From: Rudaea sp.
GTDB lineage: Bacteria > Pseudomonadota > Gammaproteobacteria > Xanthomonadales > Rhodanobacteraceae
Assembly: GCA_031291055.1 (NCBI GenBank)
Contig: JARLJU010000325.1
Span: forward strand, 21,003-85,002
DNA: 64,000 nucleotides
Direction of reading: 5' to 3'
Below, piece by piece: positions 15,184-24,422 of this stretch. The notes under the pieces are model-generated. The model did not search any database. It worked only from the letters and a program-made list of their open reading frames with translations, and was not told where the DNA came from. The position numbers and the translations under genes were made by a program. Position 1 is the first letter of the stretch. The number at the start of each line of letters is the position of its first letter.

Positions 15184-16373
15184 GGCTTGGCTCCGGCAAC
15201 GATGCGCAGGCGCCCGTCGATGCCGTTGTCTGCGGAAGTCGCAGCAGTCACTTCGACCTTGAGTCCCGGCAGGTTCGCCAGCCGCTCGCGCATCAGATCC
15301 AGGGCCGGTACATCCGGCGCGCGCAAGCCCAGTTCCAGGGTAGCGTTATGGTACTCGACGCTCCTGAGCGTCATGCGTGTGGTGCTGCCGAGCGTTGGTG
15401 CGATCTGGTTGAGCACCCGCAACAGGCCGCCGGCATCGGCGCCGCCGCGCATGCGCATGAGCGCGCTGTCCATCAGCTGGCGCGGATCCCCGGCGACATT
15501 GTCCATCTCCGGAAATCCTTCGTGCAGCACCCCGCGCATCGCCGTATCCAGACGCGCGGATTCGCTCGCCAGACGCCAGCAGTCCACGCCGTAGTATACA
15601 AATAGCAAAAGTACGGCCGCGGCGGCGAGTACGGCGGCGTTGCGCCACAGGCGCAGCGCCGGTGCGTGCCGGTGCGCCGGCGCGAACTGTCCCTGCAGCA
15701 GATTGAGTGCCGGCTCGGCGTGCAGTTGCGCGGCAAAAAATGCGAGCGGATCGCGCTGGCGCTCGTGGTAGTGCGCGATCGCAACGGGCAGGCTCAACGC
15801 CGGGGCAGAGCGGAAGTCGAGGACGTCAAGTGCCACCGGTTCGCCCGCATTCGCCGCGAACAGATCGAGCCAGTCCGGCAGAGCGGCAAGATCGCAGGCT
15901 CCGGCCTGCGCCGGCGCTGTGCGCAGCAACGCCCGGTCCGGCTCGATAACGACGCAGCCCGGCGGCAACGCGAGCGTTTCAGGTATCAACGCATCCGGGC
16001 GGATGCCATCGCGCGCCAGGCGTTCGAGCCAGCGACGCAAGATGTTGCGTTCAACGATCGCAACCGGCACACGGCTTTCGTTCAGCCGCTCCGGCAACGC
16101 GAAGTGCAGCTCTTCGACCGGACTGGCCAGCTGATCCTCGAGCGCGAACGGCAGGGCCTTGGCGAACTGCGCACGCTGTGCCGACATCCGCGGGGTATCC
16201 AGCAGAAGTACCTGCTCGGCCGGCACCAGTACGAGGATGCGTCGAACCCTGGTCAAGGTCTCGGCCGGCGGTACACCCGCGTTCGCGCCGGACAAGGGCC
16301 GGCCCTGGGCATCCTGCGCCAGCCACGCAAGGCTTCCATCGGCGTGCAATCGCAGCAACAGGCGGTCGGACAT
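15180..16373 (-). CDS. gspL: Type II secretion system protein L
   Basis: Bitopic assembly-platform protein of 397 residues that recruits the GspE ATPase. It has an N-terminal actin-like cytoplasmic domain (RRILVLVPAEQVLLLDT, QFAKALPFALEDQLASPVEE), one helix around residue 240 (AAVLAAAAVLLLFVYYGVDC), and a periplasmic ferredoxin-like domain. The ATG at 16373 gives the usual MSDRLLLRL beginning; the longer frame to 16706 is antisense-like sequence over gspK. No GspE gene is in the window. Confidence 0.87.
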   Translation of the reverse strand: MSDRLLLRLHADGSLAWLAQDAQGRPLSGANAGVPPAETLTRVRRILVLVPAEQVLLLDTPRMSAQRAQFAKALPFALEDQLASPVEELHFALPERLNESRVPVAIVERNILRRWLERLARDGIRPDALIPETLALPPGCVVIEPDRALLRTAPAQAGACDLAALPDWLDLFAANAGEPVALDVLDFRSAPALSLPVAIAHYHERQRDPLAFFAAQLHAEPALNLLQGQFAPAHRHAPALRLWRNAAVLAAAAVLLLFVYYGVDCWRLASESARLDTAMRGVLHEGFPEMDNVAGDPRQLMDSALMRMRGGADAGGLLRVLNQIAPTLGSTTRMTLRSVEYHNATLELGLRAPDVPALDLMRERLANLPGLKVEVTAATSADNGIDGRLRIVAGAKP

Positions 16374-16435
16374 CAGCGGCACGTGTACCTGGAAAGTGTG
16401 GCGATTGTAACAGCTTGACCTGCACCCACCGGTGC

Positions 16436-17416
16436 TCAGCCGTCCGCGCCGCGGCTGCGCTGGATGACGTGATAACCGCCGTCGGGGCCGCTGCGGCGAC
16501 GTTCGATGACGCTGTAGAACACGAATGGCAGGCCATCGAGTGTGATCTGTCCGCGCGCGAGGAAATATGTGCTTCGCACACTGAAACACAGCTGCTGCTG
16601 TGCCGTTGATCCAGGTGCCGGTGCAGCGCCGCAATCGGCAATGACACCCGTGGCGGCACTTTGGAACGCCTCCAGCGTCTGAAAATTCGCGTGTCCCTGC
16701 TGCCATAGCGCCTGTGCTGTCTGCTGGGTAATCGGCGACAACGTCGACAGGGTCATCAGCACCGGCACGCTGGCGGTGTTGACATTGATCAGGGTGCCCG
16801 GCGGCAACGCACTCACGTACGGCGCCAACTGGGCGTAGACATCGCCGCTGACGCCCTGGAGCAGGCGCAATTCCGAGACGTGGAAAAAAATGTTCTTGGC
16901 CGAACGGTACGGCTGCGGCAGCGCCAGGTAGAAACCGTCGCTGGAACCGCCGCCGCCTGTGTCGATGCTCATCCAGTCGACGACGACCTGGGCCAGGTTC
17001 GGATCGAGCTTGAGCGCAATCAGCAGCAACTGGAATTTGCCGAACCAGATTTTACTGGTGTCGAACAAGGGATACAGATTGTTGAGATTGAAGCGGCCAC
17101 TCAGATCGCTCATCGTCGCCGTGATTTCGCCGCCGGGGACGGGTGTTGGTGGCAGCGGCACGGCCCAGATGTCGTTGGAGGTATCCGACTGGCCGCCGTT
17201 TGCGTCATCCTGCATCAGCACGCGCGCAGCGTAGTCCTCCAAACCCTGCGCATAGGCTTCAGCTTGGATCGTGCGCAACTGGTTGCGCGTGCGCGCGGCG
17301 GTCAGTTCACCGCGGTCGAGCAAACCGGCGATCAGCACGACAGCCAACGCCACCACGAGCAGGGCGACCAGCAGGGCGACGCCGCGCTGCGCCGCTATCC
17401 GTGGTGGCGGACGCAT
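16436..17416 (-). CDS. gspK: Type II secretion minor pseudopilin K
   Basis: Minor pseudopilin of 326 residues that sits at the pseudopilus tip. The prepilin site is RG|VALLVALLVVALAVVL and lacks Glu at +5, as is normal for GspK. The large GspK-specific domain follows, with LSGRFNLNNLYP and INVNTASVPVLMTL. It starts 5 bp after the gspJ stop. Confidence 0.9.
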   Translation of the reverse strand: MRPPPRIAAQRGVALLVALLVVALAVVLIAGLLDRGELTAARTRNQLRTIQAEAYAQGLEDYAARVLMQDDANGGQSDTSNDIWAVPLPPTPVPGGEITATMSDLSGRFNLNNLYPLFDTSKIWFGKFQLLLIALKLDPNLAQVVVDWMSIDTGGGGSSDGFYLALPQPYRSAKNIFFHVSELRLLQGVSGDVYAQLAPYVSALPPGTLINVNTASVPVLMTLSTLSPITQQTAQALWQQGHANFQTLEAFQSAATGVIADCGAAPAPGSTAQQQLCFSVRSTYFLARGQITLDGLPFVFYSVIERRRSGPDGGYHVIQRSRGADG

Positions 17417-17421
17417 CGTTT

Positions 17422-18186
17422 TCACTTGGTCGTACCTGTCGGCAGGCTTGCCGGCGGCGTGGTGCCGATCGTGCCGGCGCTGGAACCGCCGAGACCGGCG
17501 TTCTGATCGGCAGCCCGCGCTGGCCATGCCGAAACCAGTTCGATCACGCGCACGATCTCGCCGTAGTCGCGCGTCTGCAGATGCCATTCGACCGCTCGCG
17601 GCAGCAGGGTCAGGTCAGTCGTCTGCGGCGGCGGCCATGCATCGAACCAGCGGTTCTGCGCATCCAGATAACGCAGACGGAAGTCGGTGACGTCGCCGCG
17701 CAGGCTGGCAATCTGCGGCACTGTGCCTGGTGCCCGGTCGAGCACCGGATAATTGCCGCGCTTGAGCGTCTGCGCGTCGAGCTCGTAGAGCACGCGCTCG
17801 AGATTGGCGCGCGGTTCGGCCTGCGGATTGGCGAAGCCTAGCCGGGTGAATTCCAGTGCATTGGCGCTGCCCGTGAATGACGGCAGCAGTTGTCCGGAGT
17901 TGCCATAGGCCTGGCGCGCCACCGTTTCGCGGAGATCGCGATCGAGCACTGCAACCGCGCGCGTGAGATCGCGGAACGCATCTTCCTGTTTCCCCAGTTC
18001 GGCGCGCGTGCGCGCGATCGAGTTCAGTCCTCCATAGGCCAGTGCGGCCATGACCGAAAACACCGCCAGCGCGACCAGCAGCTCGATCAGGCTGAAGCCT
18101 CGCCGACGCGATTGGGCAGAGCCGGACAAGGCAGGAAATTTCGCTCCTGCGATCCCCGACTGCCTGGTGCCGGCTCCCGGCTTCAC
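17422..18186 (-). CDS. gspJ: Type II secretion minor pseudopilin J
   Basis: Minor pseudopilin of 254 residues. The prepilin peptidase site RRRG|FSLIELLVALAVFSV is intact with Glu5. The leader is unusually long at about 30 residues, where 6-15 is common. The ATG overlaps the gspI stop by 4 bp, which supports this start. The C-terminus is Gly/Ser/Thr/Pro-rich and probably disordered. Confidence 0.9.
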   Translation of the reverse strand: MKPGAGTRQSGIAGAKFPALSGSAQSRRRGFSLIELLVALAVFSVMAALAYGGLNSIARTRAELGKQEDAFRDLTRAVAVLDRDLRETVARQAYGNSGQLLPSFTGSANALEFTRLGFANPQAEPRANLERVLYELDAQTLKRGNYPVLDRAPGTVPQIASLRGDVTDFRLRYLDAQNRWFDAWPPPQTTDLTLLPRAVEWHLQTRDYGEIVRVIELVSAWPARAADQNAGLGGSSAGTIGTTPPASLPTGTTK

Positions 18187-18596
18187 GGCTGCAGATCCTG
18201 CCCGCTGGATCCCACCAGTTCAACAATCGGCGGCGCTTTGTCGGCAGCTTCGTAGATATGCACGTCGAGGCGTCGAATCGTGACGACATCGGTGGATTCC
18301 ACGTTCAGCTCCCAGCGCCAGTCGCGGCCGCCGAATTTGCGCTTGCCATCGCTTTTGCCGGTGGCGGGAAATTGCGAGGACAGGCGCGTCTCGGCAAGCA
18401 GGTCGGCAGCCAGCCAGCCAGCCAGCGTACGTTCGCGCAGGTCGCCGAAGGCCTGCACCTGGGTGGCCGCGGTGCGCGTCAGCGCCAGCAGCGCCAAGGC
18501 AAGCACGAGCAGACCTACGAGGACTTCAAGCAGGGTGAAACCGGACGGTCGTTGGCGAAAGCGTCGAGCGCTCGTGCTCCCGCGGACAACCGACAT
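18183..18596 (-). CDS. gspI: Type II secretion minor pseudopilin I
   Basis: Minor pseudopilin of 137 residues with the processing site PSG|FTLLEVLVGLLVLALALLAL. The leader is about 19 residues. Its first codons (MSVVRG) coincide with a partial copy of the dispersed CCGACAACC element at 18583-18615. It overlaps gspJ by 4 bp and lies 28 bp after gspH. Confidence 0.9.
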   Translation of the reverse strand: MSVVRGSTSARRFRQRPSGFTLLEVLVGLLVLALALLALTRTAATQVQAFGDLRERTLAGWLAADLLAETRLSSQFPATGKSDGKRKFGGRDWRWELNVESTDVVTIRRLDVHIYEAADKAPPIVELVGSSGQDLQP

Positions 18597-18615
18597 CCGC
18601 CGGCAACCGGCGACC
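18583..18615. repeat. Partial copy of dispersed CCGACAACC element
   Basis: Contains CGGACAACCGAC and CGGCAACCGGCGACC, like one half of the inverted-repeat elements described elsewhere in this window. It covers the gspH-gspI junction and the start codon of gspI. Confidence 0.45.
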
Positions 18616-18624
18616 TGGCGTAGA

Positions 18625-19209
18625 TCAGCGTACACGCGTATCCACCGCGACCAGTCTGACCGTGCCGTCCGGCTGGCCGTCGAGCCGGTAACGCCGGGGC
18701 ACATCGCCCAGGCCCAGATCCAGCCGGAACGGAGTCAGTTCACCCGAGGAAAAGCACAGCAGCTGCGGTTTGTCCGGATACTGCGGCGTGATTTCCACGG
18801 GGTGGCCATCGCGGCTCAGCGCGGCACTGCCGCCGGACGACCACTTGCGCGGGCGCAACTCGCCACCGGCGAAAGTTTCCCAGGTGTCGCGCTCCAGATG
18901 GCTGAAACGGTAACCGGAGATATTGATGCTCACGCCGATCTCGCGACCCGTGAGTTCGGCCTGCTCGCAGGCGAAACCCAGCAGGGCCTGTGTCTGCTCC
19001 GCCTCGCGCGCGAGCCGGCGTTCGCCGCCACTGCCGCCAACTGCCAGCGTCAGTGCCGCGGCGAGCACGCCGAGGATCACCATCACGACGAGGATCTCGA
19101 TCAGGGTGAAGCCGGATGGTTGTCGGTTGCCGGATTCCGGCTGTCGGAGCACGTGTTCACGATGCCGGCTGTTGCCGACGACCGACCACCGACAACGGAG
19201 AACTCGCAC
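18625..19209 (-). CDS. gspH: Type II secretion minor pseudopilin H
   Basis: Minor pseudopilin of about 194 residues with processing site [23 protein letters not shown]. No ATG exists between the gspG stop and the prepilin site. I use the GTG at 19209, 6 bp after the gspG stop with a GGGAC nearby; the GTG at 19152 is an alternative. The longer choice gives a 33-residue leader encoded almost entirely by the repeat at 19117-19197. Gene identity is firm; the start is uncertain. Confidence 0.82.
   Translation of the reverse strand: MRVLRCRWSVVGNSRHREHVLRQPESGNRQPSGFTLIEILVVMVILGVLAAALTLAVGGSGGERRLAREAEQTQALLGFACEQAELTGREIGVSINISGYRFSHLERDTWETFAGGELRPRKWSSGGSAALSRDGHPVEITPQYPDKPQLLCFSSGELTPFRLDLGLGDVPRRYRLDGQPDGTVRLVAVDTRVR
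19117..19197. repeat. Inverted-repeat element in the gspH leader region
   Basis: The left end GGTTGTCGGTTGCCGG and right end CCGACCACCGACAACGG are approximate inverted copies around a variable centre. It is the same family as the copies at 19627, 42341, 58648 and 61461. Here it lies inside the leader-coding part of gspH. Confidence 0.55.
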
Positions 19210-19214
19210 TGAAT

Positions 19215-19724
19215 CTAGTCCCAATTGCCGACGTCGGCGTCCTCGCCCTCTCCACCGGGCTTGCCATCCGCGCCGTAGCTGAACACGTCGACATCGCCGT
19301 GCGAGCCCGGATGCAGATACAAGTACGGCTTGCCCCACGGATCCTTCGGTGTCTTGTCCAGATAGCCATGCCAGTTCGGCGCTTCGGGCGCGCCACTGGG
19401 CTTGTGCACGAGCGCGTCCAGCCCCTGTTCGGTACTCGGATAAGTATAATTATCCAGTTTGTAGGTATTCAGCGCGGTCACGATCGCCTGGATGTCCTGC
19501 TTGGCACGCACCTGGCGCGCCTCGCCCGGATGCTCCATCACCCGCGGCACGACGATCGCGGCGAGGATGCCGAGAATCACCACCACGACCAGGATTTCGA
19601 TCAGGGTAAAACCTTTTGAAGATGTCCGTCGGTTGCCGATTGCCGGACGACGGCAACAACGCGCATCCCGCCGGCGTGCGCCGTCAATCCAGAACCGGGA
19701 ACCGACAACCTGAACCGTTCGCAT
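19215..19724 (-). CDS. gspG: Type II secretion major pseudopilin G
   Basis: Major pseudopilin of 169 residues. The mature part is canonical: [23 protein letters not shown], then [18 protein letters not shown] and [21 protein letters not shown]. The leader, about 38 residues, is far longer than the usual 6-10 and is rich in Arg and Cys. The ATG at 19724 has a clear AAGGTGA ribosome site, so the long leader is probably real. Most of it is encoded by the inverted-repeat element at 19627-19711. First gene of the gsp block, divergent from bioA. Confidence 0.93.
   Translation of the reverse strand: MRTVQVVGSRFWIDGARRRDARCCRRPAIGNRRTSSKGFTLIEILVVVVILGILAAIVVPRVMEHPGEARQVRAKQDIQAIVTALNTYKLDNYTYPSTEQGLDALVHKPSGAPEAPNWHGYLDKTPKDPWGKPYLYLHPGSHGDVDVFSYGADGKPGGEGEDADVGNWD
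19627..19711. repeat. Inverted-repeat element in the gspG leader region
   Basis: The left end GTCGGTTGCCGATTGCCGG and right end CCGGGAACCGACAACC are imperfect inverted copies flanking a variable centre. It lies between the gspG start codon and the conserved FTLIE codons and is read in frame. Confidence 0.6.
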
Positions 19725-19770
19725 ACTTTCACCTTGTGTTGAACACCAGCGCCGTCGATCATAGCAAAGC

Positions 19771-21147
19771 ATGAGCGATCCCTCCGACCCATTCCCGAAC
19801 CAGCGCTGGAGCGCGCGCGATCTCGCCGTGGTCTGGCACCCGTGCACGCAGATGCACGATCATGGCGGCGCCGGCCGGGTACCGATGATTCCGATCGTGC
19901 GTGGCGAAGGCGCCTGGCTGATCGATGCCGATGGCAAGCGCTACCTGGACGCGATCAGTTCGTGGTGGACGAACCTGTTCGGTCACGCCAACCCGCGCGT
20001 TGCGGCGGCGATCAAGGATCAGCTGGATCGGCTGGAGCACGTGATTTTCGCCGGCTTTACCCACAAACCGGCGATACGGCTTGCCGAGGAACTGCTGCGG
20101 GTCGCGCCGCCCGGACTTGCGCGCGTGTTCTACGCCGACAACGGCTCAAGCGCGATCGAAGTGGCGCTGAAAATGAGTTTCCACTACTGGCTCAATTCGG
20201 GCCGCAGCGGCAAGACCCGCTTCATCGCCCTGACCGGCGGCTACCACGGCGAAACCCTGGGTGCGCTTTCGGTTACCGACGTGCCGCTGTATCGCGCGAC
20301 ATACGCGCCGCTGTTGCACGAGCCGATCCTCGTGGATTCGCCGGATTGCTACGCACGCGAACCCGGCGATTCGTGGCGGACGCATTCCATGCGCAAGCTG
20401 GTCGACATGCGCATCGCACTCGAGCGTCATGCCGGCGAAGTTTGCGCCGTCGTCGTCGAGCCGTTGGTCCAGTGCGCCGGTGGCATGCGCATGTATCACC
20501 CAGCCTACCTGACCGGATTGCGCGCACTCTGCGACGAATTCGAGGTTCACCTGATCGCCGACGAGATTGCCGTCGGCTTCGGCCGCACCGGCACCCTGTT
20601 CGCCTGCGAGCAGGCCGGAATCACACCGGATTTCCTCTGCCTGTCGAAGGGCCTGACGGGCGGTTTCCTGCCGCTGTCAGCGGTACTGACGACGGCCGAT
20701 GTCTATGCTGCATTCTATGCAGAATATACAAGCGGAAAATCGTTCCTGCATTCGCACAGCTACACGGGAAATGCGCTTGCCTGCCGGGCAGCGCTCGAGA
20801 CACTGGCGATCTTCCGCGACGAACCGGTGCTGGAACGCAATCGCACGCTGGCCACACGTCTGGCGCAGCAACTGGCACCGCTGGCCGCACATCCCCACGT
20901 TGCCGAAGTGCGCCAGACCGGCATGATCGCAGCGGTCGAACTGGTGCGCGACAAGGCGACGCGTCAGGTTTTTCCCGCGAATGAACGCCGTGGGTTGCGC
21001 ATCTATCGGCATGGCCTGGAGCAAGGCGTATTGCTGCGCCCGCTCGGCAATGTGGTCTATTTCATGCCGCCGTACGTGATCACTGACGAGGAGATCGACC
21101 GGGTCGTAGAGGTCGCCACGGCAGGTATCGGATTGGCTGTGGATTGA
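19771..21147 (+). CDS. bioA: Adenosylmethionine-8-amino-7-oxononanoate aminotransferase BioA
   Basis: PLP-dependent class III aminotransferase of 458 residues that makes 7,8-diaminononanoate from KAPA and S-adenosylmethionine in biotin synthesis. Motifs include [24 protein letters not shown], the PLP-phosphate loop [26 protein letters not shown], and the PLP lysine in LSKGLTGG. It is divergent from gspG; the 46-bp gap gives both genes very short upstream regions. Confidence 0.95.
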   Translation: MSDPSDPFPNQRWSARDLAVVWHPCTQMHDHGGAGRVPMIPIVRGEGAWLIDADGKRYLDAISSWWTNLFGHANPRVAAAIKDQLDRLEHVIFAGFTHKPAIRLAEELLRVAPPGLARVFYADNGSSAIEVALKMSFHYWLNSGRSGKTRFIALTGGYHGETLGALSVTDVPLYRATYAPLLHEPILVDSPDCYAREPGDSWRTHSMRKLVDMRIALERHAGEVCAVVVEPLVQCAGGMRMYHPAYLTGLRALCDEFEVHLIADEIAVGFGRTGTLFACEQAGITPDFLCLSKGLTGGFLPLSAVLTTADVYAAFYAEYTSGKSFLHSHSYTGNALACRAALETLAIFRDEPVLERNRTLATRLAQQLAPLAAHPHVAEVRQTGMIAAVELVRDKATRQVFPANERRGLRIYRHGLEQGVLLRPLGNVVYFMPPYVITDEEIDRVVEVATAGIGLAVD

Positions 21148-21280
21148 GGAGCGAAGATGGTGGGTGAGGGCGGCGCAGACGCTGCCGGCTTCTGTTCCTT
21201 GGCCCTGAACACTCGACCCTCCCTCAGCTTCAACGTCTCGCGCCGGCGTAGAATATGCCATCGCCGATACCCCGACGACC

Positions 21281-22015
21281 ATGCGAATTCCGCGCGTCTA
21301 CGTCAACCAACCTTTGCTTGCCGGCCATGCCGTGCTGCTGCCTGATCAGGCCGGCGAGCACGTGGCGCGCGTGCTGCGTCTGGAACGCGGTCACCCGCTG
21401 ATCCTGTTCAACGGCGACGGCCTTGAATACGACGCGCAACTGGCAACGCTGGCCAAGCGTGCAGTCACCGCCGAAATTGTGGCGGTGCGCGAAACCGATC
21501 GCGAGGCGCCATTGCGACTGACCCTGGCGCAAGGTGTCGCGCGCGGCGAGAAGATGGACTGGATCCTGCAGAAGGCGACGGAACTGGGTGTCGTGCGCAT
21601 CGTACCGCTGGTGACCGAACGCACCGAAGTCAAGCTCGATGAAGAGCGCGCCGAACGCCGCCTGCTGCACTGGACAAACGTGATCGCCGGCGCGTGCGAA
21701 CAGTGCGGTCGCAACCGTCTGCCCGCGCTTGAACCGCCACAGAAGCTGGATCGCTGGCTCGGATCGCTCGGCGACAATCCGGCCTTGCGTCTTGCACTGC
21801 TGCCGGACGGCGATACGCATTTGCGCCAACTGCCTGCAATGGAAGATGGCGCATTGCTCGCGGTCGGTCCGGAAGGCGGCTTTTCTGCACACGATGTCGC
21901 GCTGCTCGGTCAGGGCGGCTTTCGCGGGCTGCGCCTGGGGCCACGAATCCTGCGAACGGAAACGGCCGGCGTTGCGGCCCTGGCGGCGCTGCAGGCGTTT
22001 TATGGCGACCTTTGA
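21281..22015 (+). CDS. rsmE: 16S rRNA m3U1498 methyltransferase RsmE
   Basis: SPOUT-class methyltransferase of 244 residues that N3-methylates U1498 of 16S rRNA. Motifs: HVARVLRLERG near the N-terminus, QGVARGEKMDWILQKATELGV, ERTEVKLDEERAERR, and the knot segment VGPEGGFSAHDVALL with LGPRILRTETAGVAAL. It ends 4 bp from the convergent end of chpC. Confidence 0.95.
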   Translation: MRIPRVYVNQPLLAGHAVLLPDQAGEHVARVLRLERGHPLILFNGDGLEYDAQLATLAKRAVTAEIVAVRETDREAPLRLTLAQGVARGEKMDWILQKATELGVVRIVPLVTERTEVKLDEERAERRLLHWTNVIAGACEQCGRNRLPALEPPQKLDRWLGSLGDNPALRLALLPDGDTHLRQLPAMEDGALLAVGPEGGFSAHDVALLGQGGFRGLRLGPRILRTETAGVAALAALQAFYGDL

Positions 22016-22019
22016 ATTT

Positions 22020-22493
22020 TTACGCCTGACCCATCGCCTGCGCGATCAGGCCTTCGATCTGGCCCAGATTCGGAATCACCGCCTGATCGTCGCGCACCAG
22101 CACATGCCCGTGCACGCCCGGCGGATGCGCACTCTCGTCCCCGGTCGGGATCAACAGATCCGGAGTCACCGTCGTCAGGCGCGGGAACCCCTGCGCCAGC
22201 AATGCCATGAACGGCATCTTCGCGTTGCCGCCGAGTGCCTTGAGCACCGCCACCTTGGCGTTGCTGTAGCTTTCCTGGGTAGCGCTGCCGGAAAGCATCG
22301 CGAATGAAAACAGCGGCAGGCGCCAGCCGCGCCATGAGAGGCGGCCAAGCAGCCATTCCGGCGCATTGGCGATTTTTTCCGGCACCGAGTAGGTGATGAC
22401 CTCGGCTACGGTTGCGTTCGGCAGCAGGACGCGGCCGCCCGTCACCGGAATCATGAGCCCGCGGATTTCTCGTGTACTGGACTCAACCATCAT
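22020..22493 (-). CDS. chpC: CheW-like chemosensory adaptor ChpC
   Basis: Adaptor of 157 residues with a single CheW domain (LMIPVTGGRVLLPNATVAEVI, SWRGWRLPLFSF). It is the last gene of the Pil-Chp operon, 6 bp after chpB. In Pseudomonas ChpC is an accessory CheW-like protein linking signals to the Chp kinase. Confidence 0.85.
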   Translation of the reverse strand: MMVESSTREIRGLMIPVTGGRVLLPNATVAEVITYSVPEKIANAPEWLLGRLSWRGWRLPLFSFAMLSGSATQESYSNAKVAVLKALGGNAKMPFMALLAQGFPRLTTVTPDLLIPTGDESAHPPGVHGHVLVRDDQAVIPNLGQIEGLIAQAMGQA

Positions 22494-22499
22494 CGTTCC

Positions 22500-24422
22500 T
22501 CAGCTCTTGCCGTAGTCGGCGATCATTTTCTCGGCCAGTTGTTTTGGCGACCCCATGAAACTCACCACGCCGGCCTCGCGCGCGCCGTCCACCATCGAGC
22601 TGATGACGCACGTATCCGGGTCCTGTACCCAGATTACGCCACCCTTGGACTTGAGATATTTGCTGCCTTCGATCGCGTCATGTGCCATTCCGGAGAAGAT
22701 GATCGTGCCGGCCTTGGCGCCGAACTGATCGGCGACATCACGCAGCACCTGATCGATCGACGGACTGTACTGGGCCTTCTCCGGCAGGTGCGCCAGGGTA
22801 ATGACGCCTTCGGCATCGACCTGCATGCGATGCGTGGTCGGCACGACGAGGATTTCGCCCTGTCCGACGCGCTCGCCGTGGGTGGGATTGCGCACGGTCA
22901 GCGCCACCGCCTTGGCCAGTTGTGCCGACATCAGTTCGAGGAATTCCTCTCCCATGTGCTGGGCGAGGATAAACAGCATCGGAAAACCAGCCGGCAATGC
23001 GCCGAGGAAATCGCGTACCGCTTCCGGGCCGCCGATCGAGGCTCCGAGCACGAATACGCGCTCGATGCCGGCTCCGGTACCGACCTTGAGCTTGGTCGCC
23101 GGCCGGCTGCCGTCGAGCCAGGCTTCGCTGGAATAACCCGGGTTGCTGTACGTGGGTGCTATCGCTTCTTCCATCGGCATGAGTTCGAGCGACATGCCTC
23201 CGAGTTCAGGCATTGCCGGCGTCTGTTTTGCTGTCGGCGCGTCGACCTGCGGCGCTAGGTAATCCTCCGCCGCGACTTTCTCGATGCCGAATTTTGCCGG
23301 TCCGGTGGGGACCGATGCAGCAGCCTCATCGTCGACCAGTTCCAGGTTCCATTCCGGCGGCAGTGCCGGCGCTGCGCTTCCGACCGGTTCCGCGGTCCGC
23401 TCGGCCGGCTTGAATGTGCCGTCGCTGGCGGCGGGAATGGCGACCGCGGCGGCGTCGAGTTGATCGAAAATCGCCGGAAATTCCACGTGCAGCTCTGCAG
23501 CAACATCCTCCGCGGCAAATGCAGGACCGGGTTCAGCAGCTCCCACGTCGAAGGGGATATCGATGGCTTCCAGTTCCGCCATTTTGGCGTCGCCCGCGGC
23601 AGGCCGCGGCGTCTCGTCCGGTGGCAGGTCGATGTCGTATTCCGGAGTCGCGGTTTTCGCGCCGTCCGCGGCGGCGAACAAGGCATCGAGCTCCGCAGCA
23701 AAATCCGCGGCGCCCTGGCTTGCATCGGGAACGACGACGGACGGCTTGAGTTCCGCGTATTCCGGTTCCGCAGGTACGGGTTCGATGAGTTGCGCGAATT
23801 CGCTCAGCGCAGCGATATCCAGTCCACCGGTTTCCGCCACGGGCTCAGGCGCGGCGACGTCCGGTACGATGACGGGCAACGGCAATTCGACCGTCGGCGC
23901 CTCGGACCGGCGTATGACTTGTTCGCTTGGTGCGGTTGCCGCTGGCGGCGCCTGGGGTGCGGCCACCAAAGGCGCCGCCTGCTCGCCGGGCTTCTCCGCA
24001 ATCGGCACGCCCGAGGCAGATTTCTGTACCGGTGTGGGTACCGATTCGGCGCCCAATGGCCGCGGCGGCGTGGCGATTTCCGGCCGGCTCAGGATTTTTG
24101 CAGCGAGGTTGCGCGCCCAGCGCGCATGATCCCAGCCCGACAGGTTCGAGGACACCTGGGCATCGTTGAACACGACCTGGTAGTCGCCCTCGTCGAGCAT
24201 GTCGTATACGTGATCGATATGCGCATCGCTGTCTGCGTCGAGATTGACGATTACCACGCGCGCGCCGGACCCTTCAAGCGCATCGCGGTCGATATCGGCC
24301 GACAATGCCTCGTAGACGACCGCGGCGCCGAGTTCCTTCAGCGCATCGCGCAGATGCCCGCCCAGATGATTGCTCTGGTAGAGCAGCGCGACGCGCACGT
24401 CTTGACCCTGGGGATTAGGCAC
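22500..24422 (-). CDS. chpB: ChpB-type chemoreceptor methylesterase with long linker
   Basis: CheB-family methylesterase of 640 residues, much longer than a usual 350-residue CheB. The C-terminal esterase domain is intact, with Ser in LGASIGGPEAV, His in LAQHMGEEFL and Asp in GMAHDAIEG. The N-terminal 110 residues look like a receiver but lack the usual acidic pair (VALLYQSNHLGG) and the conserved Thr/Lys pattern, so phospho-control is doubtful. Between them lies about 310 residues of Ala/Pro/Glu-rich, low-complexity chain, probably disordered. It overlaps chpA by 8 bp. It should demethylate PilJ. Confidence 0.88.
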   Translation of the reverse strand: MPNPQGQDVRVALLYQSNHLGGHLRDALKELGAAVVYEALSADIDRDALEGSGARVVIVNLDADSDAHIDHVYDMLDEGDYQVVFNDAQVSSNLSGWDHARWARNLAAKILSRPEIATPPRPLGAESVPTPVQKSASGVPIAEKPGEQAAPLVAAPQAPPAATAPSEQVIRRSEAPTVELPLPVIVPDVAAPEPVAETGGLDIAALSEFAQLIEPVPAEPEYAELKPSVVVPDASQGAADFAAELDALFAAADGAKTATPEYDIDLPPDETPRPAAGDAKMAELEAIDIPFDVGAAEPGPAFAAEDVAAELHVEFPAIFDQLDAAAVAIPAASDGTFKPAERTAEPVGSAAPALPPEWNLELVDDEAAASVPTGPAKFGIEKVAAEDYLAPQVDAPTAKQTPAMPELGGMSLELMPMEEAIAPTYSNPGYSSEAWLDGSRPATKLKVGTGAGIERVFVLGASIGGPEAVRDFLGALPAGFPMLFILAQHMGEEFLELMSAQLAKAVALTVRNPTHGERVGQGEILVVPTTHRMQVDAEGVITLAHLPEKAQYSPSIDQVLRDVADQFGAKAGTIIFSGMAHDAIEGSKYLKSKGGVIWVQDPDTCVISSMVDGAREAGVVSFMGSPKQLAEKMIADYGKS

